Origin: Candidatus Omnitrophota bacterium
GTDB taxonomy: Bacteria > Hinthialibacterota > Hinthialibacteria > Hinthialibacterales > JAKPRU01
Assembly: GCA_029570205.1 (NCBI GenBank)
Contig: JAKQSI010000111.1
Coordinates: 16,949 to 80,948 of the forward strand
Length of the DNA: 64,000 nt
Reading direction: 5' to 3'
This document shows positions 1-7,247 of this stretch, piece after piece. The translations under genes were made by a program, and so were the position numbers. Position 1 is the stretch's first letter. The number at the start of each line of letters is the position of its first letter. Below the pieces are notes generated by a model. That model had not been told where the DNA came from and did no database searches. It saw only the letters and a program-made list of their open reading frames with translations.

Positions 1-284
1 TTCGTCTTATACGTGAATCCCCACCGTTTCATTACCTCAAGCCCTTCCGAGATAAGGGCATTGGGGACCCAAAGGTACAGGTGAGCGCGTGCTGCCACGA
101 TACGATTGACGGGCAGTTCATATATTTCTTCCATTGTCATGGTGGGATAGCGCAGAAGCCGCCGATGTTCCGGGGCCATCTTTCCGGTGCGGTTGTCGAA
201 TCGCCAGGGGGGATCAGCAAGAATGGTTGAGAATGGCCCCTTGATCCGGCTGGTCAGATCTTCAGCGGCGGAAATTAGGGGCAT
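1..284 (-). CDS. MT-A70 family DNA/RNA adenine methyltransferase, N-terminal part (runs off the left edge)
   Basis: The minus strand reads MPLISAAEDLTSRIKG, then ILADPPWRF, the DPPW catalytic motif of MT-A70-type N6-adenine methyltransferases. Further conserved-looking segments are LRYPTMTMEEIYELPV and LYLWVPNALISEGLEVM. The C-terminal half lies outside the window. The start at 284 is the first ATG after the dnaK stop, 55 bp away, but has no clear ribosome site; in-frame TTG codons lie slightly upstream. It follows dnaK on the same strand, which suggests co-transcription but not shared function. Such genes are often solitary and mobile-element associated. The family call is firm from the motif; the target (DNA or RNA) is not visible. 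Confidence 0.8.
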   Translation of the reverse strand, partial: MPLISAAEDLTSRIKGPFSTILADPPWRFDNRTGKMAPEHRRLLRYPTMTMEEIYELPVNRIVAARAHLYLWVPNALISEGLEVMKRWGFTYKT

Positions 285-338
285 GTTCCGTATCTCTGCT
301 GTCGATTCCAAGGACAAGAGAAGGGCAGAAGGAATGAC

Positions 339-2093
339 TCAGTAATCCGCCGTTTCCATTCGGGTGAGCAGTTCGTTCAGCTCTCCCATGATCTCGCCCA
401 TGCGGTCATGATCCTTGGACTCTTTGGCCGTTTTCAGTTCATCCACCACGCGTCGCGCGCTTTCCGATAGAGCATCATCGTACTCACCGAACATTCGCTC
501 GGCGCGGTAAATCAGGCTTTCGGCTTCATTCACCAGGTTGTCTCTCTGGCGCATTTTCGTGATTTCCGCGACCCGCTTTCGGGCCTCGTCGGTCAACCGT
601 TTCACCTCTTCCGGAGAAAGTCGGTTATCGGTGGAGAGGATGGTGACGCTGACTTCCTTGTTGGTCGTCAGATCTTTAGCGGTTGCTTCAAGAATCCGAT
701 CCTGATTGAGTCGGAATGTCACCTCAATCCGGGGCACACCACGCGGAGCAGGTGGAATCCCATCAATGCGAAGCATGTCCAGGAACGTGTTGGCCGAAGC
801 GACCGGCTCTTCCCCTTCATAAACCGGGAATGAAATGGCGGTCTGGAAATCGCGTGTTGTCGTGAAAAGATCACGGGCCTCGGTCGGATAAGTTGAGTTT
901 CGTTCGATCAGAACGCCGTACCGGTCATCCGCTAATCCCACCCCTAATGAGAACGGGGTAAGGTGGACAATCACCGGCCCGTCCGTCTGCACGGCATCCG
1001 CTGCGGTCAATTCCAACTCCTCGTCCAGCGGAGCCAGAATGGACGCCTGGATGGCCGCCCCCAGGGCGACACATTCATCCGGGCTGACATCCTTGCGTGG
1101 TTCTTTATTGATGAGGGAACGAACCAGTTGCTGGACATAGGGAATTCGAGTGGTTCCGCCCACGAGCAGCACGTTGCTGACATCTTCAGGCTGCAACCCC
1201 GCATCGGTAATGGCGTCCCGCGAAGGACCAATGGTGCTTTCCAGCAAATCTCTTGTCAGCGCTTCGAACTTGGCGCGTGTGAGTTCAGTGTCCACCGTGA
1301 TCGGCCCTTTGGGCGTCATGGCAACGGCCTCGACAAGAATGTGGGTCTTAGTAATACTGGACAGCTCAATTTTTGCTTCCTGAGCGGCATCGCGAAGACG
1401 GAACATCGCTTTGGCGTCTTTGGAAAGATCGACTCCATATTGACGTTTGATTTCGCCGAGGAGAAACTCCACAATTCGTTCGTCCAGATCGTCGCCACCC
1501 AGCTTGTTGTTGCCTTTAATGGACAAGACCTGAAAAACCCCGCCGACCATCTCGATGATGGACACGTCAAACGTGCCACCGCCGAAATCGTACACCATCA
1601 GGATTTGGTCGCTTTCCTTGTCCAAGCCATAGGAGATTGCCGCAGCGGTCGGCTCGTCGATAATCCGCCGGACCCGGAACCCGGCAATCATCCCAGCATC
1701 ACGGGTGGCCTGACGTTGAGCATCGGTGAAATAGGCGGGGACGGTGATCACAGCCTGCTCGATGGATTGTCCCAGGTAGTTCTCTGCATCCGTCTTCAGT
1801 TTCTGAAGAATAATGGAAGAAATCTCCTGCGGCGTTCGTTGAATCCCATCGATATTCACACGATACTTCGTTCCCATCCGTCTCTTGATGGAGAACACCG
1901 TGCGATCCGGGTTCAAGGCCGCTGCCCGTCGGGCCTTTTTCCCAACAAGGATGTCTCCGTCCTCGGTAAAGTGGACAACAGAAGGTGTCAGCCGATCCCC
2001 CAGATCGTTGGGGATGATGGTGGGCTTGCCATTGTCCATATACGCCATGACAGAATTTGTCGTACCAAGATCGATTCCCAGGATAATTCCCAT
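339..2093 (-). CDS. dnaK: DnaK-type Hsp70 chaperone, short form
   Basis: ATP-dependent Hsp70 chaperone of 584 residues. The N-terminal ATPase domain shows GIDLGTTNS (about 6-14), VYDFGGGTFDVSIIE (about 167-181) and NVLLVGGTTRIP (about 308-319). The substrate-binding domain follows with TPFSLGVGLADDRYGVLI and a lid from about 500. Housekeeping DnaK proteins are usually 610-640 residues with a longer lid and a charged tail; here the protein stops after METADY. It lies 121 bp downstream of grpE and behind a J-domain/TPR gene on the same strand, so it probably belongs to a dedicated chaperone operon. No CIRCE element was seen. It may be a paralogue rather than the main DnaK; the window alone cannot tell. 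Confidence 0.93.
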   Translation of the reverse strand: MGIILGIDLGTTNSVMAYMDNGKPTIIPNDLGDRLTPSVVHFTEDGDILVGKKARRAAALNPDRTVFSIKRRMGTKYRVNIDGIQRTPQEISSIILQKLKTDAENYLGQSIEQAVITVPAYFTDAQRQATRDAGMIAGFRVRRIIDEPTAAAISYGLDKESDQILMVYDFGGGTFDVSIIEMVGGVFQVLSIKGNNKLGGDDLDERIVEFLLGEIKRQYGVDLSKDAKAMFRLRDAAQEAKIELSSITKTHILVEAVAMTPKGPITVDTELTRAKFEALTRDLLESTIGPSRDAITDAGLQPEDVSNVLLVGGTTRIPYVQQLVRSLINKEPRKDVSPDECVALGAAIQASILAPLDEELELTAADAVQTDGPVIVHLTPFSLGVGLADDRYGVLIERNSTYPTEARDLFTTTRDFQTAISFPVYEGEEPVASANTFLDMLRIDGIPPAPRGVPRIEVTFRLNQDRILEATAKDLTTNKEVSVTILSTDNRLSPEEVKRLTDEARKRVAEITKMRQRDNLVNEAESLIYRAERMFGEYDDALSESARRVVDELKTAKESKDHDRMGEIMGELNELLTRMETADY

Positions 2094-2214
2094 ACGCTAC
2101 TCCTAAAGCGCATAGCCTATTGCGTCCCATCTATAATTTATCATAAGGAAGGCATTTCCTCACGCCCAATATGGCGGGCAGGGAAATGCTCCGGGACTGA
2201 CTGATTGACAGACC

Positions 2215-2736
2215 TTAATCACGTGGAGACCGAGCAACAATGACTTTCGAATCACGGAGGATGCGGCCCTTATATTGATATCCTTTTTCCACTTCCTCCA
2301 CAATGGTGTTGTCTTCCACGGAAGGGTCCTCCCTGACATCCACGACCTCATGACGAGTAAGATCCAGCTTCTGTCCGACAGATTTTATCGCGGACAGCCC
2401 CTCCCGTTCCAGAGCTAACAGCAAGTGTCGATGAACCGCCTTGATGGCCTTGAACCAATTGGCAAGAACTTCGTCCTCCTCAAGATTGAGGCTGGAGGAA
2501 TACTTCAAAATATTATCAAAAGCGTCAAGGATCGGGATCATCCGGCGCATCAGGTCTTCTTTGGAGTCTTTCCTGCGCTCGACCCGTTTGGGCACTTCGC
2601 CCCGCTCCAGCGCTTCAAGGCACGCGGAGAGGACATCCCGTTTGCGGTCGCTCCGAACCTCCAGGGGCATCTCCTCGATCGGGAAGATTTCCTTAAGGTC
2701 GGAACGGTCAGACTTGCCGAGTTTCCAACCGGGCAT
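2215..2736 (-). CDS. grpE: GrpE-like nucleotide exchange factor
   Basis: A 173-residue protein recognised by its C-terminal beta-wing, NTIVEEVEKGYQYKGR then ILRDSKVIVA, typical of GrpE, which drives ADP release from DnaK. A helical segment (MRRMIPILDAFDNILKY) corresponds to the dimerisation/four-helix part. The N-terminus is short and charged. It sits between the J-domain/TPR gene (51 bp upstream) and dnaK (121 bp downstream), all on the minus strand, which supports the call. The chosen ATG follows AAGGAAAACTCA on the minus strand, a usable ribosome site. The N-terminal half is weakly conserved, so the family call rests mainly on the C-terminal half and the context. Confidence 0.85.
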   Translation of the reverse strand: MPGWKLGKSDRSDLKEIFPIEEMPLEVRSDRKRDVLSACLEALERGEVPKRVERRKDSKEDLMRRMIPILDAFDNILKYSSSLNLEEDEVLANWFKAIKAVHRHLLLALEREGLSAIKSVGQKLDLTRHEVVDVREDPSVEDNTIVEEVEKGYQYKGRILRDSKVIVARSPRD

Positions 2737-2787
2737 TGAGTTTTCCTTGCTCTATAGGTGTTCGACGATGCGAGTTTTTCGGCTCGA

Positions 2788-4074
2788 TCAACGCAGATTT
2801 CCGAGACGTTTCGCCTCTCGGACCCCCTGCTTTGCAGCCTTGTTCCTGGGGTCGAGCTCCAGGATTTTCTCGTATTCCTTCAACGCAGCGGCGAATTTTC
2901 GCATCTCGAAATAGGTTTCCGCAATCAGCAGGCGTACTTCCAGATTTGTCGGGTCGAAACGAAGCGCGTTTTTGAAGTGCGCCAGGGCCTGCTGGTGGAT
3001 ATTTTGGCTGCGAAGACGTTTTCCAATTGTGATATTTCCCCGGATGATATGGTCCTTCACCTGGTCCTTGCCGCCGCTGATTTTCAGAGCGCGGTTCCAC
3101 ATGTGAAAGGCCTCGTTAATCCGGTTTGTATTGAGATAGGCCCATCCGAGCTGGCACAGGAAATCGACATCGTCGCGGTACTCATCGAAGCAGGATTCAA
3201 AAGCGCGGACCGCCTGGGCCCAATTGCCCCGCTGCATACAGGCGTATCCCAAGTCTTTGCCGGATGCGCCCACCAAATCCTCAGAAACGTTCGTGGTTCC
3301 GCCCAGAAACCGCCCGCCGCTCTGTTTGTGTGCCGCCAGAATAAGCGCCTTGTAATATTCATCGTCAGGATGTTGACGGAGAACTCCGTGCCAAGACTCC
3401 AGGGCCTTCTTCCACCATTTATCCTGATTTTCCTCATCTCCTATTTTGCCGTAGGCGATTGCCAGGTTCTGAAACAGTTCCCCGTCGTGCATTTCCTCGG
3501 CCAGCGGCAGCCAAATCTTGATGGCTTCCTCCCAGTGTCCGGCCACGGCAAGGTCGTAGCCTCGTTTCCAGCGCATCGCCCGCCAGTTATGAATGGTTTC
3601 CGTATCGTTGGGCCGATAGCGCAGAATTGTCTTGAAGTCTTCTTCCGCCTCTTCCCACCGTCCATGCTCCGCCAGATAAAGTGAACGCCCCCGCAGGATA
3701 GTAATGGCCTTTGCACGTTCCTGGTCAGAGAGTTGATCGAGGTTCCGGTTCCCCAAAATGGCTGAAAGTTGCTGATTTAATTTGAAATGGGACAACGGCT
3801 GTTCCGGGTAATCCGGATAATCGGAATACCGGAGACGCGGGGAAGGCGCAAGAATGGAGATATCCTCACGTGCTCTGGAAGCGGGATCCCTCAGAATATC
3901 GTAGGCAGTACGAACTTCAATGAATTCATCGGGATGATATTCCGGCGAATACTTCTTAACTAAAGCGAAATAAGCCGCTTTGATCTCTTCCTCCGTGGCC
4001 CGACGGTCCACGCCCAGGACTTTGTATGGGTTTCGAGTAAGTGTGATGTCTGTGCTGGTTTCGGTCTCGGCCAT
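2788..4074 (-). CDS. J-domain-like protein with tetratricopeptide repeats
   Basis: The likely start at 4074 (MAETETSTDITLTRNPYKVL) follows AGGCGG at close spacing; a longer frame opens 60 nt upstream. Residues 15-65 form a J-like domain: NPYKVLGVDRRATEEEIKAA, then KKYSPEYHPDEF and RTAYDILRDP. At the place of the canonical KYHPD the sequence is KYSPE, and an HPD tripeptide appears four residues later (about 47-49). The rest consists of TPR-like helical pairs, for example LAIAYGKIGDEENQDKWW and LGWAYLNTNRINEAFHMW. It is first in a grpE-dnaK operon, suggesting a co-chaperone that recruits clients through TPRs. Whether the displaced HPD can stimulate DnaK is unknown. Confidence 0.8.
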   Translation of the reverse strand: MAETETSTDITLTRNPYKVLGVDRRATEEEIKAAYFALVKKYSPEYHPDEFIEVRTAYDILRDPASRAREDISILAPSPRLRYSDYPDYPEQPLSHFKLNQQLSAILGNRNLDQLSDQERAKAITILRGRSLYLAEHGRWEEAEEDFKTILRYRPNDTETIHNWRAMRWKRGYDLAVAGHWEEAIKIWLPLAEEMHDGELFQNLAIAYGKIGDEENQDKWWKKALESWHGVLRQHPDDEYYKALILAAHKQSGGRFLGGTTNVSEDLVGASGKDLGYACMQRGNWAQAVRAFESCFDEYRDDVDFLCQLGWAYLNTNRINEAFHMWNRALKISGGKDQVKDHIIRGNITIGKRLRSQNIHQQALAHFKNALRFDPTNLEVRLLIAETYFEMRKFAAALKEYEKILELDPRNKAAKQGVREAKRLGNLR

Positions 4075-4133
4075 ACTTCCGCCTGATGACAAACAAAAAG
4101 AGTCCCTGCCCTCTTGACAGGTGAAAACGTGCA

Positions 4134-4162
4134 ATCTTAGCGTAAGGAACCGACTATTTCAA
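4134..4162 (-). promoter_or_regulatory. Predicted sigma70-type promoter for the chaperone operon
   Basis: On the minus strand TTGAAA (4162-4157) is separated by 17 nt from TAAGAT (4139-4134), about 60 nt before the predicted start at 4074. Both boxes are close to the housekeeping consensus. This is a sequence-only prediction. Confidence 0.5.
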
Positions 4163-4221
4163 CAGACTTCCCTACTGTAGAATATAATGCAGGTCAATTT
4201 GAGCCGATCCGGGAGTGTCCC

Positions 4222-4791
4222 ATGCTTGAACTTTCTCCCCAGAAATGCACGGAATTGCTCTATTCCCATCCGGTTTTGCTGCTGTCCTCGCGTGTCGGCT
4301 TGAAAGCCAATGTCATGCCGGTTTGCTGGTATGTGCCGCTCAGTTCCATGCCGGCGCTGATCGGGGTTTCGTTGACCCCCAGTTCGTACACATGCCACCT
4401 GGTGCAGGAATCCGGGGAGTTTGTTCTCGGGGTGCCGGACGAGACCATGCTGAAAGAGATTCATTTCTGCGGGGTTCACTGTGGGATGGATGTGGATAAG
4501 ATTCGCCATTTGAAGTTGGTGACTCACCGTGCCCGCGATGTCAGCGCACTTCTGATTTCGGATTGCCTCGGTCAGATCGAATGCCGGGTTCGACAGGTGC
4601 AATCCACCGGCGACCGGAAGTTTTTCATCTCCGAGGTGATGACAGTGACGGTTCAGCCGTTTGCCTGGAATAACGGCTGGACCGACGAGATTCGACTGGT
4701 GCATTATCTGGGCGGGTTGGACTATCGGATTGGAAACGAGGTTGTGCGAGTTGAGGGAGTGCATCCGGGATATGTCCCGCTGGAGCGTTAG
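4222..4791 (+). CDS. Flavin reductase-like (FMN-binding split barrel) protein
   Basis: A 189-residue protein with the layout of the flavin reductase-like/FMN-binding split-barrel family: VLLLSSRVGLKANVMPVCWY, VPLSSMPALIGVSLTP, SGEFVLGVPDETML, and a C-terminal VHYLGGLDYRIG. Members bind FMN or use NAD(P)H to reduce flavin; many are annotated only as flavoredoxin-like. It is transcribed away from the chaperone operon and converges with the AMMECR1 gene with only 7 bp between stop codons. An AT-rich -10-like TATAAT lies at 4183-4188, without a good -35. The family assignment is reasonable; the substrate cannot be read from the sequence. Confidence 0.8.
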   Translation: MLELSPQKCTELLYSHPVLLLSSRVGLKANVMPVCWYVPLSSMPALIGVSLTPSSYTCHLVQESGEFVLGVPDETMLKEIHFCGVHCGMDVDKIRHLKLVTHRARDVSALLISDCLGQIECRVRQVQSTGDRKFFISEVMTVTVQPFAWNNGWTDEIRLVHYLGGLDYRIGNEVVRVEGVHPGYVPLER

Positions 4792-4798
4792 GAACGAT

Positions 4799-5410
4799 TC
4801 ACGAACTGCCTGTGCGGGGCGGCCAAATCCCCATACCTTTTTCACCAAAGACCTGAGCTTCATAAGTGTAAATCTCCGTCTCCGGGTTTTTCCAGGCATT
4901 TCTGGACAAACCGGCTTTTTGGCAGGTCTGTTCCAGAAAGGTCTGACGGTCCCAGCCCTGGCCTGCGCCGACCTGCGGCAACAAGGTTCCATGCCGTTGA
5001 CCTCCGAAAGGCGATTTCCCCACGATATACAAACCATGGCGGCCTACCTGGATCTCCTCGATATTTTGGACGCGGTGCATCGGTGTCAAGACGGATATCT
5101 CGATGTCCAGTTCCGGGATTTCATCAGACGATACCGGCAGAAAACGGCTGTCATTAAGCGCCGCCTCTCGTGCCATGACGGCAACCAATTCCAGAAGCGG
5201 GATGTCATCGGGTTCAAACCTTCCCAGGCAACCCCGAAGTTCTTCCTGACGGTGAAGTGTAACAAAAACACCGCATTTTCTGGCCAGATTTCCGAGAGGC
5301 TCCGCGAATTCACAGATCGTGCTGCTTACGGCTACCCGGACCGCATCTCGGGCAACTCTCAGCAACTGCCGCCGCTCCGACTCGGTCAAGAACGAACTTT
5401 TCTCCGACAT
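4799..5410 (-). CDS. amrA: AMMECR1 domain protein (AmmeMemoRadiSam system protein A)
   Basis: Contains the AMMECR1 signature around ELRGCLGRFEP (LRGCxG), preceded by GVFVTLHRQ and followed by LDIEISVLTPMHRV, GRHGLYIVG and GTLLPQVG. The ATG at 5410 is preferred because AAGGGGG lies about ten bases upstream; a TTG-initiated extension of seven residues is possible. The MEMO-family gene ends 27 bp upstream on the same strand, giving the A-B pair of the AmmeMemoRadiSam group. That group is named for a third, radical SAM, partner, which is not adjacent here. The biochemical role is unsettled. Confidence in the family is high. Confidence 0.9.
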   Translation of the reverse strand: MSEKSSFLTESERRQLLRVARDAVRVAVSSTICEFAEPLGNLARKCGVFVTLHRQEELRGCLGRFEPDDIPLLELVAVMAREAALNDSRFLPVSSDEIPELDIEISVLTPMHRVQNIEEIQVGRHGLYIVGKSPFGGQRHGTLLPQVGAGQGWDRQTFLEQTCQKAGLSRNAWKNPETEIYTYEAQVFGEKGMGIWPPRTGSS

Positions 5411-5437
5411 TGCTTTTCTTCCCCCTTTCAAGAGAGA

Positions 5438-6340
5438 TCATTCTGCCGGCGTTGAATCTTGCTTCCGCCGTGAGCGATATACGGCCAAAGAACCGTAGCC
5501 CACTACCTCATCTCTGGAACCGTAGGTGGAATCCCCGGAATTGCGGTAGGCCAGGATTTCGGCGCGATCCGCCCCCAGGTTCCCGGCAGCACGCAAAGCC
5601 ACCAGGACCGCGCCGGCGCCACAAAGAACACAGCGCAAACCCCGTACCGGTTCACGCGCCAATTCCGCCAGACGCTGTCGAATATGCTCTTCATCCAGAG
5701 TGACAAGCGCATGGAGAGCCTGTCGATCAATTCGAACCGCATCTTCGTACGGCGGGTAGTGAGTCATGTCCGAGGATGCAATCAGGACGGCCTTCTTTTC
5801 AGGGTGATTCTGCAGAACGGACGCAATCCCATCCCCGATCCGTTTGCCCAATTCCGGGTCTTGCCCGCCGATCAGGATTTCGACGAAACGCGCGCCCGGG
5901 AGAGCAGTTTGAATAAATGGAATTTGCATTTCGGCGGAGTTCTCCGGGCGGCCGAAAGTCCCTGTATGAGCAGCCTGGATGTACGGCAAATCGGGAACGG
6001 CCTGCCGCAACTCCGTTACCAGATCGCGGTCGATATCAATTCGCCCCAGGGGTGTTTCGCAGGCTTCCATGTCCAGGATCGAGGCTTCCGCCGTACCACT
6101 ATGGCAGACTGCGAGAATAATCGCCGTGTCGATTCCTCTGCCCTGCAAGGCACGATACGAATATCCCGCTACTGGCCCGGAAAAGGTATAACCTGCATGA
6201 GGCACTAGAACCGCAAGAATCTCATCGGAGGTCTCGGGCGCCTTTGCTTGATAAAGATAGGACCGTATTTCGGTTTGCAAAGCCCGTGGATTACCGGGAT
6301 ACCATTGACCCGCAAGAGCGGCCTGTTTGATGGACGGCAT
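5438..6340 (-). CDS. amrB: MEMO1 family protein (AmmeMemoRadiSam system protein B)
   Basis: A 300-residue MEMO-family protein related in fold to class III extradiol dioxygenases. Visible conserved stretches are AGQWYPGNP at the N-terminus, VLVPHAGYTFSGPVAGYSY (about 45-64), IPFIQTALP, and SSDMTHYPPYEDA (about 190-202); the C-terminal CGAGAVLVAL is also typical. The His in PHAGY and the SSDMTHY stretch correspond to the metal or active-site region of the family. The gene is followed 27 bp later by the AMMECR1 gene. The start has GGGAG about ten bases upstream. The substrate is unknown. Confidence 0.9.
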   Translation of the reverse strand: MPSIKQAALAGQWYPGNPRALQTEIRSYLYQAKAPETSDEILAVLVPHAGYTFSGPVAGYSYRALQGRGIDTAIILAVCHSGTAEASILDMEACETPLGRIDIDRDLVTELRQAVPDLPYIQAAHTGTFGRPENSAEMQIPFIQTALPGARFVEILIGGQDPELGKRIGDGIASVLQNHPEKKAVLIASSDMTHYPPYEDAVRIDRQALHALVTLDEEHIRQRLAELAREPVRGLRCVLCGAGAVLVALRAAGNLGADRAEILAYRNSGDSTYGSRDEVVGYGSLAVYRSRRKQDSTPAE

Positions 6341-6344
6341 GTGT

Positions 6345-6470
6345 TGTCATCTCCCTTCGGGGGCGAGACACCCCCGCAAAATGTCCAAGCTCCTTTCGGG
6401 GGCTAGAGGCCCCCGCTCCTGTATTACGATCCGTCATTCCGGCGAAAGCCGCAATCCGGGGTATGACGAG
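6345..6470. repeat. Intergenic hairpin/REP-like repeat cluster
   Basis: Between the divergent MEMO and Kdo-kinase genes lie two G/C hairpins (GGGGG...CCCCC near 6358-6375 and GGGGGC-TAGA-GGCCCCC near 6399-6415). They are followed at 6436-6455 by an ATTCCGGC-GAAA-GCCGcAAT palindrome with one mismatch, versions of which recur at 42041 and 63850. A reading frame crosses this cluster but is probably not translated. Confidence 0.6.
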
Positions 6471-6548
6471 CAAAGCGCCATATTGAGCGATCTGCCGTTG
6501 TGTATGATACCAGCTGGAAGACCGAAAGAAAGAAGGAGACAACCCGGC

Positions 6549-7247
6549 GTGCCGTATTCCGTCCGTCTCATCAACAGGGATTATTCATGGTTGCGGGACC
6601 TCCCCTGGGAGAACGATCCGGCGGCATGGACATCGGCAGGGGCACAGGTTATCAAGAAGTCCAAATCCCGGTTTGTCTTTTTCTGGGAAGGAGAATCGCC
6701 GGTTTTTATTAAGCGTTATTTGTCGCGTCGTTGGACAACGCAGTGGTTGTCCTGGCTGGTAGGGGTCAAATCGGCACGCGAGGCAAGAATCCTTCTAAAA
6801 CTGCGCGGGTGTGGCATCCCGACGCCGGAACCCTATGGGGTGGTCGCGCCGTGGTTCCCGCTGGGGCCGGTTTCGAATTACCTGATTCTGGAGCCGTTGC
6901 GGGGCCGGAACCTTCATACGGTCATCCGGGAGTCACCGGAGAAGATGGAACCGGTCGCGCAGAAACTCGGTTCTCTTCTTGCGCAAATGCACGCGGTTGG
7001 ATTTTTCCACCACGATGCGAACCTGCACAATTTTCTCCTGGATGAATCCGAAGACACACTGTACGCAATTGATGTGGATGGCGGCTGGTTTCCGCTCCCT
7101 CTGCTGATGTATCACCGCCGGAAGAACGTGTATCAAATCTTGCGGTCGGGCCGGGGATGTTGCACAAACAACGAATGGGAAGCGCGTTTTTGTCGGGCCT
7201 ATGCGGAATCGGCTGGAGTCCCTCCGGAGGCCATTGCGGCGCTGTAG
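6549..7247 (+). CDS. Lipopolysaccharide kinase (Kdo/WaaP family)
   Basis: A 232-residue protein-kinase-like enzyme expected to phosphorylate a core sugar (Kdo or heptose) of lipopolysaccharide at the inner membrane. Visible parts are FIKRYLSRRW with the nucleotide-binding Lys, EARILLKLRGCGIPTPEPYG, LILEPLRGRNL, the catalytic loop HHDANLHNFLL (HxD...N) and the metal-binding AIDVDGG. The GTG at 6549 is chosen because AGAAGGAG lies at 6531-6538; the open frame upstream runs through an intergenic repeat. It opens the envelope glycan locus. Its last 49 bases overlap, tail to tail, the gene on the other strand. Whether Kdo or heptose is the acceptor is not visible. Confidence 0.85.
   Translation: MPYSVRLINRDYSWLRDLPWENDPAAWTSAGAQVIKKSKSRFVFFWEGESPVFIKRYLSRRWTTQWLSWLVGVKSAREARILLKLRGCGIPTPEPYGVVAPWFPLGPVSNYLILEPLRGRNLHTVIRESPEKMEPVAQKLGSLLAQMHAVGFFHHDANLHNFLLDESEDTLYAIDVDGGWFPLPLLMYHRRKNVYQILRSGRGCCTNNEWEARFCRAYAESAGVPPEAIAAL

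Noticed and set aside
963-2204. Long plus-strand frame opposite dnaK
   Set aside because: It is antisense to a clearly conserved Hsp70 and shows no family features; a shadow of GC-rich coding sequence.
2094-2214. CIRCE or heat-shock operator in the dnaK region
   Set aside because: No TTAGCACTC-N9-GAGTGCTAA-like palindrome was found here or before the J-domain gene.
6327-6548. N-terminal extension of the Kdo kinase
   Set aside because: The frame runs through hairpin repeats including the GAAA-loop palindrome; the GTG at 6549 has a good ribosome site and fits family length.
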